DNA of 64,000 nt from assembly GCF_000226295.1 (NCBI RefSeq), contig NC_016024.1, positions 107,501-171,500 on the forward strand, read 5' to 3'. Below the pieces are notes generated by a model that did not search any database, had not been told where the DNA came from, and saw nothing but the letters and a program-made list of their open reading frames with translations. How positions within the stretch are numbered: position 1 is the first letter of the stretch; each line of letters starts with the position of its first letter. Of the stretch, positions 9,182-18,147 are shown one piece after another. Made by a program: the position numbers and the translations under genes. This DNA comes from Chloracidobacterium thermophilum B (GTDB taxonomy: Bacteria > Acidobacteriota > Blastocatellia > Chloracidobacteriales > Chloracidobacteriaceae).

Positions 9182-9901
9182 ATGAACGACTACCGCTACA
9201 ACCAACTGGATCGGGGGGTGCCGCCGGCTTACGGTTTCGGCGGCGTGCTGGCGGCGGATGCGTCGGTGGCCGCCCGCATGGCGTTTATTCGCAAGGTTTA
9301 TGCCCTGTTTCTCGGCGGCATTTTCTGTGCCATGGCGGGGGTGGCCGTGAGCATTGTCACCGGCCTGTACATAGCCGTGGTGCAGTACTACTGGCTGGCG
9401 CTGATTTTGCTCATTGGCGCGGTCATTGGGGTTGGCGCGCTCCGCCGGGTCAAAGGCGTCAATCTGGTGGCGCTCTTTGCCTTCACGTTCCTTGAGGGGG
9501 TGCTCATTTCGCCGCTCATCCTGTTCACGCTGGGGAGAAGCCCGTTGACGCTGCTGGCGGCGGGGGCGTTGACGGTGGCCACCTTTGGGGGGCTGATGGC
9601 TTACACCTTTGTGACCCGCAAGGATTTCAGCTTCCTGGGTGGCTTCCTGTTCACGGGGCTGATTGTGATTCTGGTGGCTTCGCTCATCGGGATTTTCGTT
9701 GGTTCGAGCATCTTTTCACTGGCGATTTCTTCGGGGGCGGTGCTGCTGTTTGCGGGTTATGTGCTGTATGACACGTCAAACATCATGCACAACCTGCCCA
9801 CGGATGAGTACGTCGCCGGTGCCCTGAGCCTGTTTCTGGATTTCTTCGGGTTGTTCATTCACCTGCTGAACATTCTGAACATCCTGGGTGGGGACGAATA
9901 G
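9182..9901 (+). CDS. Bax inhibitor-1/YccA family membrane protein
   Basis: The 239-residue protein has about seven hydrophobic segments after a polar N-terminus (residues 1-37). It also has family features such as MAFIRKVYALFLGGIF, FEGVLISPL-like FLEGVLISPL, LFAGYVLYDTS and the C-terminal LFLDFFGLFIHLLNIL. Bacterial members (YbhL/YccA, BsYetJ) are inner-membrane proteins linked to calcium leak or FtsH modulation. A good Shine-Dalgarno (GGAGGGAA) precedes the ATG. A strong terminator follows 42 bp downstream, so the gene is probably monocistronic. Confidence 0.9.
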   Translation: MNDYRYNQLDRGVPPAYGFGGVLAADASVAARMAFIRKVYALFLGGIFCAMAGVAVSIVTGLYIAVVQYYWLALILLIGAVIGVGALRRVKGVNLVALFAFTFLEGVLISPLILFTLGRSPLTLLAAGALTVATFGGLMAYTFVTRKDFSFLGGFLFTGLIVILVASLIGIFVGSSIFSLAISSGAVLLFAGYVLYDTSNIMHNLPTDEYVAGALSLFLDFFGLFIHLLNILNILGGDE

Positions 9902-9942
9902 CCTGCCCAAGCTTGCAGGGTGAAGCCTGCCGTTGCTGTGAG

Positions 9943-9974
9943 CCGAGGCTGCCGACTGGCGGCCTCGGTTTTTT
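9943..9974 (+). terminator. Intrinsic terminator after the Bax-inhibitor-1 gene
   Basis: An 11-bp stem (CCGAGGCTGCC with GGCGGCCTCGG, one G-T pair) with a GACT loop is followed directly by six Ts. This is a textbook Rho-independent terminator. It isolates the CRISPR-Cas operon from upstream transcription. Confidence 0.9.
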
Positions 9975-10027
9975 GTGGTGTTTTTCAGGGCAGGCAGCGG
10001 CAGTACTTTTTCAGTGTTCATTGGAGC

Positions 10028-10058
10028 TTGACACTGTTCGCCGGGTTTGCGGTAGAGT
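10028..10058 (+). promoter_or_regulatory. Candidate promoter of the CRISPR-Cas operon
   Basis: A perfect TTGACA (10028-10033) is followed after 19 bp by TAGAGT (10053-10058). The flanks AGCTTGACAC and TAGAGTTGCA are the same as in the rpsA promoter at 58972-59001, which supports a shared housekeeping-type signal. A leader of almost 200 nt would precede cas3. The rest of the 9975-10252 gap shows no gene, repeat or tRNA. Confidence 0.5.
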
Positions 10059-10252
10059 TGCAGCCCAACGACAAAATAATCCGGCAAGTCACTCCCGACC
10101 AAACCCAGGATTTTCCGTTTGACGCGGCGAACTGTCACTGGCACAGCCTGGTGGTTGGCCGGAAGCCGATGAAAAACCGATTGCCACTATGATCCTGACT
10201 GGATCAGGAGGATTCTGTTCGGCCGCGCTTTTTGGAGACGGGGAGGGAGATG

Positions 10253-13120
10253 ATGAGTAACTCGCGTGAGGAGTCCTTCACTAAATTCTTCGAAAGGGCA
10301 ACTGCTGGGCTCACTCCCGCAACTGCTGGGCTCACTCCCGCAACTGCTGGGCTCACTCCCTATAAATGGCAGACGCTGATTGCTACTGAAGGTCTGCCGG
10401 ACGTGCTCACGGTTCACACGGGGCTTGGCAAGACGGAGGTTGTGCTTGCCTGGGCATGGCGCCTGCTCGTGGACGGGCAGCCTGAGCCGCGACACCTGGT
10501 GTACTGCCTTCCGATGCGTAGCCTCGTGACGCAAACCGTGAAGCGGCTGAAGGACTACTTCGACAGCCTCAAGCAGGCGTGTCCCTTTTTCGACGTCAAG
10601 GTTTATCAGCTTATGGGTGGTGCCATTGATGACGAATGGGCCAGCCAGCCTGACAAGCCTTGGGTGCTCGTCGGCACGCAGGACCAACTTCTGTCGCGCG
10701 CGCTGAATCGCGGTTACGCGATGAGACGCTTTGATTGGCCGGTTCACTTCGGGCTGCTCAACAACGACTGCCGGTGGCTCATCGACGAAGTCCAGCTCAT
10801 GGGGCCAGGACTATGGACGACGTCGCAGCTCGACTGGATGCGCCGAAAGCGGTTCCCATCGTTGAAGCCGTGCCTGACGACGTGGATGAGCGCCACCATC
10901 GGCACATCGTTTTTGAGCACGACGGACCGAGTGGCTGATTGTCTCGACAAACCGTCGCAAGAGCAAGACGCATTCGAAAAAAAGCTCAAGGCCGCGCTCG
11001 ATGGTGACCCCGCACTCCAGTGGTGGAGAGAAGCCAAGCGTCCTCTGGCCTGGTGGCAACCCGATACAGCGGAGCCGAAGACTGGCAAAGGCAAGAAGCA
11101 AAGCCCGGCGAAGTCAGCCACACCAGCGACCGTCACGCCCGAAAACATCGCCACCTTCGTGATGAAGAACCACGTCGCGGGCAAACTCACGCTTGTTATC
11201 TGCAACACGGTTGAGCTGGCCCAAGATGTGTTCCGCCAGCTCGACGTGAAACACAAGGTGGAACACAAGGTGCTTCTCACGTCGCGGTTTCGTGGCGAAG
11301 ACCGCTCGCAACACGAGCAACGCCTCATGGAGTTCGATGCCAAGCGAAAGACTGGCAACCTACCACCTAACGATCCAGGTCTTATCTGCGTCAGTACCCA
11401 AGTGATCGAAGCGGGCATTGACATCTCAGCACATCGTCTCTTCACCGAGCTTGCGCCGTGGCCATCCATGCTCCAGCGACTGGGGCGTCTCAACCGCAAA
11501 GGAGACGACCAAGGAGCACGGGGCTGGGTCTGGGAGACGCCGGAGAAAGGCGGCAACAATGAGCGCATCGGGCCCTACGAAGCTGCTGACATTGAACTCG
11601 CCAAGATGCTTGTTGACGCTTTCGCCCCTCTCTCTGAAAAAGCGTTCTCGAAAGCCATCGAGGAGCTGAATAAAACCAAGAAGAACGAAGTCACCGAGGC
11701 CTTGAAGCCGAAGTTGAGCCCGCTTCCGCGAGCACTCGACGTTCACGGGCTTTTCTCCACCGAGCGAGATGTTCACGGTGGGTTCACCGACGTCAGCGCC
11801 TTCGTGCGCGGTACCGATCCAGATCTCGATGTGATGGTGTTCTGGCGCGACTGGTCGGGTGAGCATCCGCCCAGCGGCGATGATCTCGACGGCCCGTTGC
11901 TGAAGCCGGCGAAGGAGGGCTGCCCGGTGTCCTTCATCCGCGTGCAGGAGTTCCTGAAGACCAGCCAAGGTCAGGCGTGGCTGTGGAACGACGAGACCGG
12001 TTGCTGGGAGCCCATAAGCCCTGAGAGCATCCGTCCGGGCATGCTCCTCATGCTGAAGCGCGACGTCGGCGGCTACGACGAGACCGAAGGGTGGACGGGC
12101 AACACGTCGAACGTACTCGCTAACGTGCCGCGCGCCGGGCGCATCGCGACCTTGGGAGACGATACTCGGACCGAGGCTGGCTACTGGTCGAAGCTTACAG
12201 ACCACCTTGAGGACGCAAAACGTGAAGCCGAGGAGCTGTGTAACGCCATCTGCCTGCAGGGCGACCTACGCAAGGCTGTTGTCGAAGCGGCGGCCCTGCA
12301 TGACCTCGGCAAAGCCCATCCGCAGTGGCAGAACAGATTGCCCACCCGCGCTGTCATCCCTGGCAAGCTGCTCGCCAAGTGCCCGCGCGTTGTCGCCGCC
12401 GATGTAGCTGGTGACGCTTCTGCCGTTCGAAGCGAGTTTGCCAAACTTCGGCCGGAGGCATACGCACTACCGGATGAACAATGTCGGCGTGGCCGTGAAG
12501 AGGTTTTGCGCCTGCGGTGGGCGATTGACGACAAGCTCAGGGAGGATGAACTGAAGTCACTACGCAGTGTTCCCGGTGTTCGCTGGGCAGGCCACATTCC
12601 GTTTCGGCCCGGCCTTCGCCACGAAGCTGCTTCTGCGCTTGCAATGTGGCGGAAGTACCGGAACAGCGAGCCAAAACCGTATCCGGCGCTTGCGGTTTAC
12701 CTCGCAGCCGCGCACCACGGAAAGGTGCGCACTGTGATGCGCTCGACGACCGAGGAAGGCGATGACGTCTTCGGCATACGGAGTGAGCCGGGCTCGCTTG
12801 TCATCGAATGTGAGCACTGGCTGCTGGATTTCTCGGTTACGAAAGACGGCGCCGAGGGACGCTGGGAAGGCGAGGAAGGAAAAGAGGAGTTTGTAATGAC
12901 CGGGCCCGGCTGGACGGGACTGGTCACCGACCTGCTTGGTCCGTGGCGGCCTGAAGAGAAGAGCGATGCGGGCGCCGTGCCGCAGGGCGAGCCGATGGAC
13001 CTTGGGCCCTTTGCCCTTGCCTATCTCGAAGCTCTCGTCCGTATCGCCGACTGGCGCGCGAGCGACCCTTCACGCGCAACGGGCGCAGTCAAACCAAGCG
13101 AGGTGCGCAATGGCTGCTGA
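10253..13120 (+). CDS. cas3: CRISPR-associated helicase/nuclease Cas3, type I-G (C-terminal HD)
   Basis: The 955-residue protein has a DExH-type helicase first and the HD nuclease last, the order seen in type I-G (I-U) Cas3. Helicase motifs: HTGLGKTE (about 55-62), DEVQ (178-181, in place of DEAH), MSATIG (212-217) and QRLGRLNR (~405). The HD nuclease motif HDLGKAH lies at about residue 683 and a following HH near 820. It would unwind and degrade target DNA recruited by the Csx17-Csb1-Csb2 complex. Two adjacent ATGs (10250, 10253) follow GGGAGGGAG; the second has the better spacing, and an upstream TTG at 10232 is unlikely. The N-terminal Q-motif region is expanded by three identical 21-bp units. 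It overlaps csx17 by 11 bp. Confidence 0.92.
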   Translation: MSNSREESFTKFFERATAGLTPATAGLTPATAGLTPYKWQTLIATEGLPDVLTVHTGLGKTEVVLAWAWRLLVDGQPEPRHLVYCLPMRSLVTQTVKRLKDYFDSLKQACPFFDVKVYQLMGGAIDDEWASQPDKPWVLVGTQDQLLSRALNRGYAMRRFDWPVHFGLLNNDCRWLIDEVQLMGPGLWTTSQLDWMRRKRFPSLKPCLTTWMSATIGTSFLSTTDRVADCLDKPSQEQDAFEKKLKAALDGDPALQWWREAKRPLAWWQPDTAEPKTGKGKKQSPAKSATPATVTPENIATFVMKNHVAGKLTLVICNTVELAQDVFRQLDVKHKVEHKVLLTSRFRGEDRSQHEQRLMEFDAKRKTGNLPPNDPGLICVSTQVIEAGIDISAHRLFTELAPWPSMLQRLGRLNRKGDDQGARGWVWETPEKGGNNERIGPYEAADIELAKMLVDAFAPLSEKAFSKAIEELNKTKKNEVTEALKPKLSPLPRALDVHGLFSTERDVHGGFTDVSAFVRGTDPDLDVMVFWRDWSGEHPPSGDDLDGPLLKPAKEGCPVSFIRVQEFLKTSQGQAWLWNDETGCWEPISPESIRPGMLLMLKRDVGGYDETEGWTGNTSNVLANVPRAGRIATLGDDTRTEAGYWSKLTDHLEDAKREAEELCNAICLQGDLRKAVVEAAALHDLGKAHPQWQNRLPTRAVIPGKLLAKCPRVVAADVAGDASAVRSEFAKLRPEAYALPDEQCRRGREEVLRLRWAIDDKLREDELKSLRSVPGVRWAGHIPFRPGLRHEAASALAMWRKYRNSEPKPYPALAVYLAAAHHGKVRTVMRSTTEEGDDVFGIRSEPGSLVIECEHWLLDFSVTKDGAEGRWEGEEGKEEFVMTGPGWTGLVTDLLGPWRPEEKSDAGAVPQGEPMDLGPFALAYLEALVRIADWRASDPSRATGAVKPSEVRNGC
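10298..10360 (+). repeat. Three exact 21-bp tandem repeats inside cas3
   Basis: Three identical units (10298-10318, 10319-10339, 10340-10360) each encode ATAGLTP, giving residues 16-36 of Cas3. The third unit runs into YKWQ, so the T-x-x-x-TPY-x-WQ Q-motif has been copied twice upstream. The exact identity of all three units suggests a recent, slippage-prone expansion. Confidence 0.95.
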
Positions 13121-15320
13121 GGTTCGGCTTCCCACGTTGGCGCTGCCCGGTCTGTCACCTGACAGCCTCGGCAATTACTTAGCGTCACTTGGTCTTTTGC
13201 GGGTGCTGTCCCGGAATTGGACGAGAACGCGGATCGCTTGGCTCAATGGGGTGCTGCGGGTGGTCGGCGGCCCGCCAACGCTCGATGAATTGCTCAACGA
13301 ACTGGTGCGGATCGCAGATAGCCGCGATTGGACCCGGTACAACAAGAAGGACGAGAAGAAGAAGGAGTGGTCTGATGCGCAGAAGGAGGGCAGGGAGGCC
13401 AAATCGGGCACACCACTCGCCCTCTGGCAGGCAAAGGCACCCGAGTCCCAGCTCCAGTTGTTCGCTGCCCACGCCGTACCCCACGCTCGCGTAAGCTTCA
13501 ATCCGCTTCTTGGCAGCGGCGGCAATGCGGGGCGACGTGACTTTGCAGCAGGCTGGAAGAAAGCTGTCGAAGCCCTCGCGAATGCAACGCGAGAAAAGAA
13601 GAAGGATGCACTTCGGTCGTGGCTCCTCGGCCAGCCCGTTACTTGGATGGTCGAGGGGCTGGCCGCAGGCTCGTGGTTCAGCGGAGCAACGAAACTCTAC
13701 AACAGCGGTCAGTCACCTGCGCGTGAGGGACAAATCACTCCGTGGGCCATGGTTCTTGCCTGCGAAGGCCTGGCCTTTTTCGCGGGCGGCGCGTCTCGAC
13801 GGCTCGGTGCTCGATCGGCGCGCGCCGTCGGCGCCTTCCCCTTTATCACCCGGCCTATCGCTGCGAGTGCTGAGAACGAGGCAGAACGACTTCTTGGTGA
13901 GGTATGGACTCCACTGTGGAGCCGACCGATGTCGCTTGCTGAGGTGGGGATGCTGTTCTCACGTGGACGCGCTGAACTGCGTGGTCGCGGTGCGCTCACG
14001 CCTGCCTCATTTGCGACGGCCATCCGAAAGCGAGGCGTAGATGCTGGTGTCAGCGAGTTCCTCCGTTTCACACTAAGGCGTACGACCAGCTCGAATACGT
14101 TCGAGCCCCGACTGGAGGCACGTTTCTTGCTCGGCGCTGATGCAAGAGGGGATGGCAAGGCAGTTGCGACAGCACTTGATTGTACCACGGCGCTGATTGA
14201 ACAGCGCGGCTTCCCAAAAGACGGCAAGCAAGGGCGCGGGGGCGCGCCTACCTTGGAAGTCCTCGAGATTGAACAGCGCGGCTTCCCACGAGACGGCAAG
14301 CGCTTCGTGGGGCTTCGCGGCCCAATTGAATATGCGTTGCTTGGCGTCGCCTCCGAGCCAAACCGCTCCGAAGCAGGCATTGCGTTGCTCGATGCGGTTG
14401 TCCGCGCGCTGGATCGCATTGACCGCAACCGGAGTTTCCGCGAGGCCAAGGTTCGCTGGGAACCGCTGCCACTTGAGTGGCTGCCTTCGTTGTTCGCTAA
14501 CGAACAGCCCGGCGTCGAGGCACGGCTCGCTCTGTCACTTGTATCGGCATTCCCCCCTACTCTACCGTTCGCAGCCTTTCGCTTTGGCGTGCAGTGGACC
14601 CGCGAGCAGAATGGCAAGTATGAGTACGACTGGACGACCGAGCCGGAACAGTTCGAACATTCCAAGGTTGCTCCGGCCCATTGGGTGTGGGGGCCGGGAG
14701 AGCTTGCACGTGTTCTTGGGTCCGTACTATCGCGTCGGCTCCTCGAAGAAGCAGCGCGTGACGGGACAAACACCAAGCGTCCCCAAGGCCGTGCGCCGCT
14801 TCCGGCGACGACCTCTCAGATTCGACAGTGGCTTACCGGTGAGATCGACGAGTTGTTGTTCGCGACTTGGCTTTCGAGACTCGCGCTCTTCAATTGGAGG
14901 AGCATCCCAGAGGAAGTCCGCACGCGCATCCCAAAGGAGGGCAACAAGCCCCGTGCCGACGGCGAGCTGGCCTTGCTCGGACTCTTCCAACCGCTCATTG
15001 ACTGGCGTTCGCTGATCGTCCGGGACCTTGCTCCAAACGACCTTCTGTCAAAGGAAACCGGCGCTCGCACGACGGAGGCTGCACGCGCTCTCGTTATGCT
15101 GATCCGTGCAGGTAACATTGATGCTGCGGTGCGGCTTGCAGGGAGTCGCTATGCAGTGGCAGGGGCACACCTCGCGTCATTCAACGTACCGTTCGCCACG
15201 CACGACCCTGACCGTCTTGCCGCAGCCCTGCTGTTCCCGCTTTCAACCTATGACCGAACGACCTTGTTTACCCGCTGGCTTCGACCTCGACGCCAGCCAA
15301 AGGGAGAAGCACATGTCTGA
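13110..15320 (+). CDS. csx17: Type I-G CRISPR-associated protein Csx17 (large-subunit equivalent)
   Basis: The 736-residue protein begins LPTLALPGLSPDSLGNYLASLGLLRVL, a characteristic Csx17 N-terminus. It sits between cas3 and csb1, its usual neighbourhood. In type I-G the protein is thought to play the Cas8-like role in the Cascade complex. ATG 13110 lies inside the last codons of cas3 (11-bp overlap), which argues for translational coupling; the frame is open upstream but only inside cas3. An imperfect internal duplication (IEQRGFPKDGK and IEQRGFPRDGK, near 14190 and 14260) is visible mid-protein. Assignment rests on the N-terminus and context. Confidence 0.85.
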   Translation: MAAEVRLPTLALPGLSPDSLGNYLASLGLLRVLSRNWTRTRIAWLNGVLRVVGGPPTLDELLNELVRIADSRDWTRYNKKDEKKKEWSDAQKEGREAKSGTPLALWQAKAPESQLQLFAAHAVPHARVSFNPLLGSGGNAGRRDFAAGWKKAVEALANATREKKKDALRSWLLGQPVTWMVEGLAAGSWFSGATKLYNSGQSPAREGQITPWAMVLACEGLAFFAGGASRRLGARSARAVGAFPFITRPIAASAENEAERLLGEVWTPLWSRPMSLAEVGMLFSRGRAELRGRGALTPASFATAIRKRGVDAGVSEFLRFTLRRTTSSNTFEPRLEARFLLGADARGDGKAVATALDCTTALIEQRGFPKDGKQGRGGAPTLEVLEIEQRGFPRDGKRFVGLRGPIEYALLGVASEPNRSEAGIALLDAVVRALDRIDRNRSFREAKVRWEPLPLEWLPSLFANEQPGVEARLALSLVSAFPPTLPFAAFRFGVQWTREQNGKYEYDWTTEPEQFEHSKVAPAHWVWGPGELARVLGSVLSRRLLEEAARDGTNTKRPQGRAPLPATTSQIRQWLTGEIDELLFATWLSRLALFNWRSIPEEVRTRIPKEGNKPRADGELALLGLFQPLIDWRSLIVRDLAPNDLLSKETGARTTEAARALVMLIRAGNIDAAVRLAGSRYAVAGAHLASFNVPFATHDPDRLAAALLFPLSTYDRTTLFTRWLRPRRQPKGEAHV

Positions 15321-16455
15321 GAAAGAGCTCACACCCGCTGATGTTTTGGAGGGCGAGTCACCGCTCGTTCTGACTGCGACATTCGAACCGATTGGGAGCG
15401 ACCGGTTCCAGCCTGCTGGGTTTCCCGAGATCGGCCACGTCATCTACAAGGCACCGCGCAAGGACGGCACTACCGAAAACGTCTGCATCGTGGACAGTGC
15501 GGCAAGTATGGCCAACCACCTCGAGAGGGTCTGCCTGCGTGGCGCGAACGATCTCGAGCTCGTCGATGAGCTCAGCGGGATGCCCTACATTCGCTGCGTC
15601 ACCGGCGATTTCGTCGACGATAAGCTCCCGAACGACAAGCGCAAGGTCGTTGTGACCAGTCTCACCGAAGGCCACCGCATCGCTTCGTCCTACTTCCTGA
15701 AGGGCTATGAGCTGATGCCCAATGGCTCGAAGGCGGCCGAGCCGTTCAAGAAGGACCTCTGCGCCAAGTTTGGCGTCGTCTTGCCCGAAAGCTCCAAGGC
15801 GCACCCGCCGCCGGAGCAGTGGTGGAACGTCTTCAAGACGATCTTCGAGCTCGATCCGAACTCTCTCGTCCACGGCGTTCTGTTCCCGCAGTGGCAGATC
15901 AAAATCCCGCGTGCGCTTACAGCTCACTTGGAAGCATTCGGCGCAGGTCGTGTTGACCGCTCCGGCGTGAAGTTCGACCGCCTTGGGAAAACGACCTCCG
16001 GGCAGCCGATCTTTGCAGTTGATGACGTGACTGCGGGATCAATCCGCGCAACATTTGTGCTTGACATAAGCCTCATACGGTCGTTTGGGCGGATGAAGAA
16101 GGACGGCGACAAGGAGACGCAGCTCGGCCTCTCAGAGAATCAGAAGAAGTTCCTCGTTGCACTTGCGTTGTGGAAAATCAAAAAGCTCACTGAGGACGCC
16201 TTTCGCTTCCGGTCCGACTGCCACCTTCGCTGTACGGCACTCGGAAGCTGTTGTGGGCAGAAGGTCAGCATTGATGTTGACATCCAAAAAGCAATCAACG
16301 AGGCAGGCTTCAGTGACCAGCCCGTCACGGACGTCTTCTGGCCGCGTGAAGAGTTGTATCGGGAAGGTGCTCCTGAAGCGAATGCAGCCAGCACCTCTGA
16401 GGGCGATGAGAATGGCTCGCCAGACGAGGACGACAGTGGTGCCGAGGAGGGCTGA
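15313..16455 (+). CDS. csb1: Type I-G Cas7 protein Csb1
   Basis: The 380-residue protein matches the GSU0053/Csb1 family, the Cas7-type backbone subunit that coats crRNA. Recognisable pieces are LVLTATFEPIGSDRFQPAGFPEIGHVIY, DSAASMANHLE, and an internal SLVHGVLFPQWQ. The C-terminal 25 residues are acidic and low-complexity (STSEGDENGSPDEDDSGAEEG region). ATG 15313 overlaps the csx17 stop by 8 bp; the open frame is longer upstream but would lie inside csx17. Its stop overlaps the csb2 start by a single base, continuing the tight operon. Confidence 0.88.
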   Translation: MSEKELTPADVLEGESPLVLTATFEPIGSDRFQPAGFPEIGHVIYKAPRKDGTTENVCIVDSAASMANHLERVCLRGANDLELVDELSGMPYIRCVTGDFVDDKLPNDKRKVVVTSLTEGHRIASSYFLKGYELMPNGSKAAEPFKKDLCAKFGVVLPESSKAHPPPEQWWNVFKTIFELDPNSLVHGVLFPQWQIKIPRALTAHLEAFGAGRVDRSGVKFDRLGKTTSGQPIFAVDDVTAGSIRATFVLDISLIRSFGRMKKDGDKETQLGLSENQKKFLVALALWKIKKLTEDAFRFRSDCHLRCTALGSCCGQKVSIDVDIQKAINEAGFSDQPVTDVFWPREELYREGAPEANAASTSEGDENGSPDEDDSGAEEG

Positions 16456-17978
16456 TGATGAGTGTAGTCATCCTTCGACAGGAATTCCCACTTGGGCGCT
16501 TTCACGCCACGCCTTGGCGCGTGAACCCGTTTGACGATCCCTATGGCGAGTGGCCCCCAAGTCCGTGGCGACTGGTGCGCGCTGTCACGGCGCGCTGGTA
16601 TCAGTGGGTGCGCGAAGAGGGAAAGACGCCTGACCTCGAGCAACTCAAGAGGCTTCAGGGTGCGCTGTGCAAGAGTACCTACAGGTTCTACCTACCGCTC
16701 GAAGCGCGGAAGGGAAACCCTCTGAGGCAGTACCAACCGACCGAGTTTGGTTGGCACCCCGCTGAAAAGAGGAAGCCGGGAAAGCGCGAATACGGACGCA
16801 GTCTCGTCCAAGACAACTACTGGTGCGTGCCGCCCGAGGCTTCCGTGTGGTGGTTCATCGAGGGCAATGACTGGAACGACGAGCTGAAGTCAGTGCTTGA
16901 GAAATGCCTCGAACGAATCACCTACTTTGGGCGTGCCGAGACGCTCACGCGCATTCGCCCAGTAGAACAGTCTGGCGAGATTAAGGCCAACTGCCAACTC
17001 ACTGAGCAACGAACGGCTGGCACAGTACCCGTGCTGGTACCATGCGCGGAAGCCACCCGTGAGGACATCGAGCGTACGACCGATGACCCCTTAGCCGCAA
17101 AGCAAACAATTCCGCCCGGCGCGCGGTGGCTCTACGCGAAGCGACCCAATCCTCCCGCGTCCCGCGAGCACCGGCGCGTGCCGGAACGGCGCCTGGAGTG
17201 TCATCTGATGCAGTTCGCCATTGGCTGGAACGTGGCGCCGGAACGTCGCGCTATCGTGCGACTTACAGCGCGGTTTCGCGGGGCTGTGATCCGTGAGTTG
17301 CTCTTGCTGAAAACGAAGGATGCTTCGTCTAGCTGGACGAAAACCAGTCGCGACGTGCGCGAGTCGGTCGCCGACATGATCGGCAAAAACGCTGACGGCG
17401 AGCCACTGAATGGCCATTGCCACACGGAGTTCCTGGTGTGGTGCGAGGACGGCCAGCCGACGCGCCTCCTCGTCTGGCGTGGCTCGCGTGCGTTCGATGC
17501 CGAGGAGCAGGAGGCAATTCTGCTCGCTGCCAAACGCGATGTGTCTTGGGCTGCGGCTGGTCCAGACTCTGACGAATGGAAGGTGCGGCTTGTTCCACTT
17601 GATCAAGCGGTGCCGCCGCCACCGGGCTTCGACGGCCAACCATCAAAGGTTTGGGAGTCAGTAACACCGTACGTCCCTCCGCGCCATTATCTTCGTAGCG
17701 GCAAGGTGCGTGCGGGTGAGTCAATCGCCGAACAGATTTGCCGGGAGGTTCGGAAGCGAGAGATTGCACAAGATGTCCAGGTTGATCTCTTGGGCACTCC
17801 ACAATGGGTGGCTGTGCATGTACCCCCACGGAAGGCAACCGAACGCACATTCATCGGAGATCGCCGAGGTCAAATGGTTCGGTTGCGGTTCGACAAACTG
17901 GTAGTCGGTCCCATCCGCCTTGGACACTCCAGCAGCTTCGGCCTGGGGCTATTCCGCCCTGTTGAGGAACCCAGGTAA
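16455..17978 (+). CDS. csb2: Type I-G Cas5-Cas6 fusion protein Csb2
   Basis: The 507-residue protein fits Csb2 (GSU0054 family), in which Cas5 and the crRNA-processing Cas6 are fused. It begins with a RAMP-like VVILRQEFPLGRFHATPW and GEWPPSPWRLVRA. It ends with the glycine-rich loop LGHSSSFGLGLFRP, whose His is a candidate catalytic or RNA-contact residue of the Cas6 half. Two ATGs (16455, 16458) follow GAGGAGG, and either could be used. It is the last gene of the operon. After it come 169 bp with no gene, no CRISPR repeat and no clear terminator before the acyl-CoA ligase gene. Confidence 0.87.
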   Translation: MMSVVILRQEFPLGRFHATPWRVNPFDDPYGEWPPSPWRLVRAVTARWYQWVREEGKTPDLEQLKRLQGALCKSTYRFYLPLEARKGNPLRQYQPTEFGWHPAEKRKPGKREYGRSLVQDNYWCVPPEASVWWFIEGNDWNDELKSVLEKCLERITYFGRAETLTRIRPVEQSGEIKANCQLTEQRTAGTVPVLVPCAEATREDIERTTDDPLAAKQTIPPGARWLYAKRPNPPASREHRRVPERRLECHLMQFAIGWNVAPERRAIVRLTARFRGAVIRELLLLKTKDASSSWTKTSRDVRESVADMIGKNADGEPLNGHCHTEFLVWCEDGQPTRLLVWRGSRAFDAEEQEAILLAAKRDVSWAAAGPDSDEWKVRLVPLDQAVPPPPGFDGQPSKVWESVTPYVPPRHYLRSGKVRAGESIAEQICREVRKREIAQDVQVDLLGTPQWVAVHVPPRKATERTFIGDRRGQMVRLRFDKLVVGPIRLGHSSSFGLGLFRPVEEPR

Positions 17979-18147
17979 ACGGTTGACTGCTACAGACCCG
18001 GCACGAATGCCGCATGCTCAACTGGACTTGGGCCAGCAATCCCTCCCCACATGCTTTCCCCAACCTACTGGTGCACATCCGCTGTCCTGATTTGGTAAGC
18101 TGCTGCCGCCTCACAGCCCTTTTCTGCCAGAGACGGATGAAACTCCC

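Noticed and set aside
10298-10360. Tandem 21-bp units considered as a mini CRISPR array
   Set aside because: The units abut with no spacers, are in frame inside cas3 and encode a repeated heptapeptide.
13709-14776. Long minus-strand open frame inside csx17
   Set aside because: Its Arg/Ser/Pro-rich translation has no motif, and it lies opposite a recognised Cas gene; high-GC shadow.
17979-18147. CRISPR repeats or cas2 in the gap after csb2
   Set aside because: No sequence of 20 bases or more recurs there and no open frame of useful length is present.
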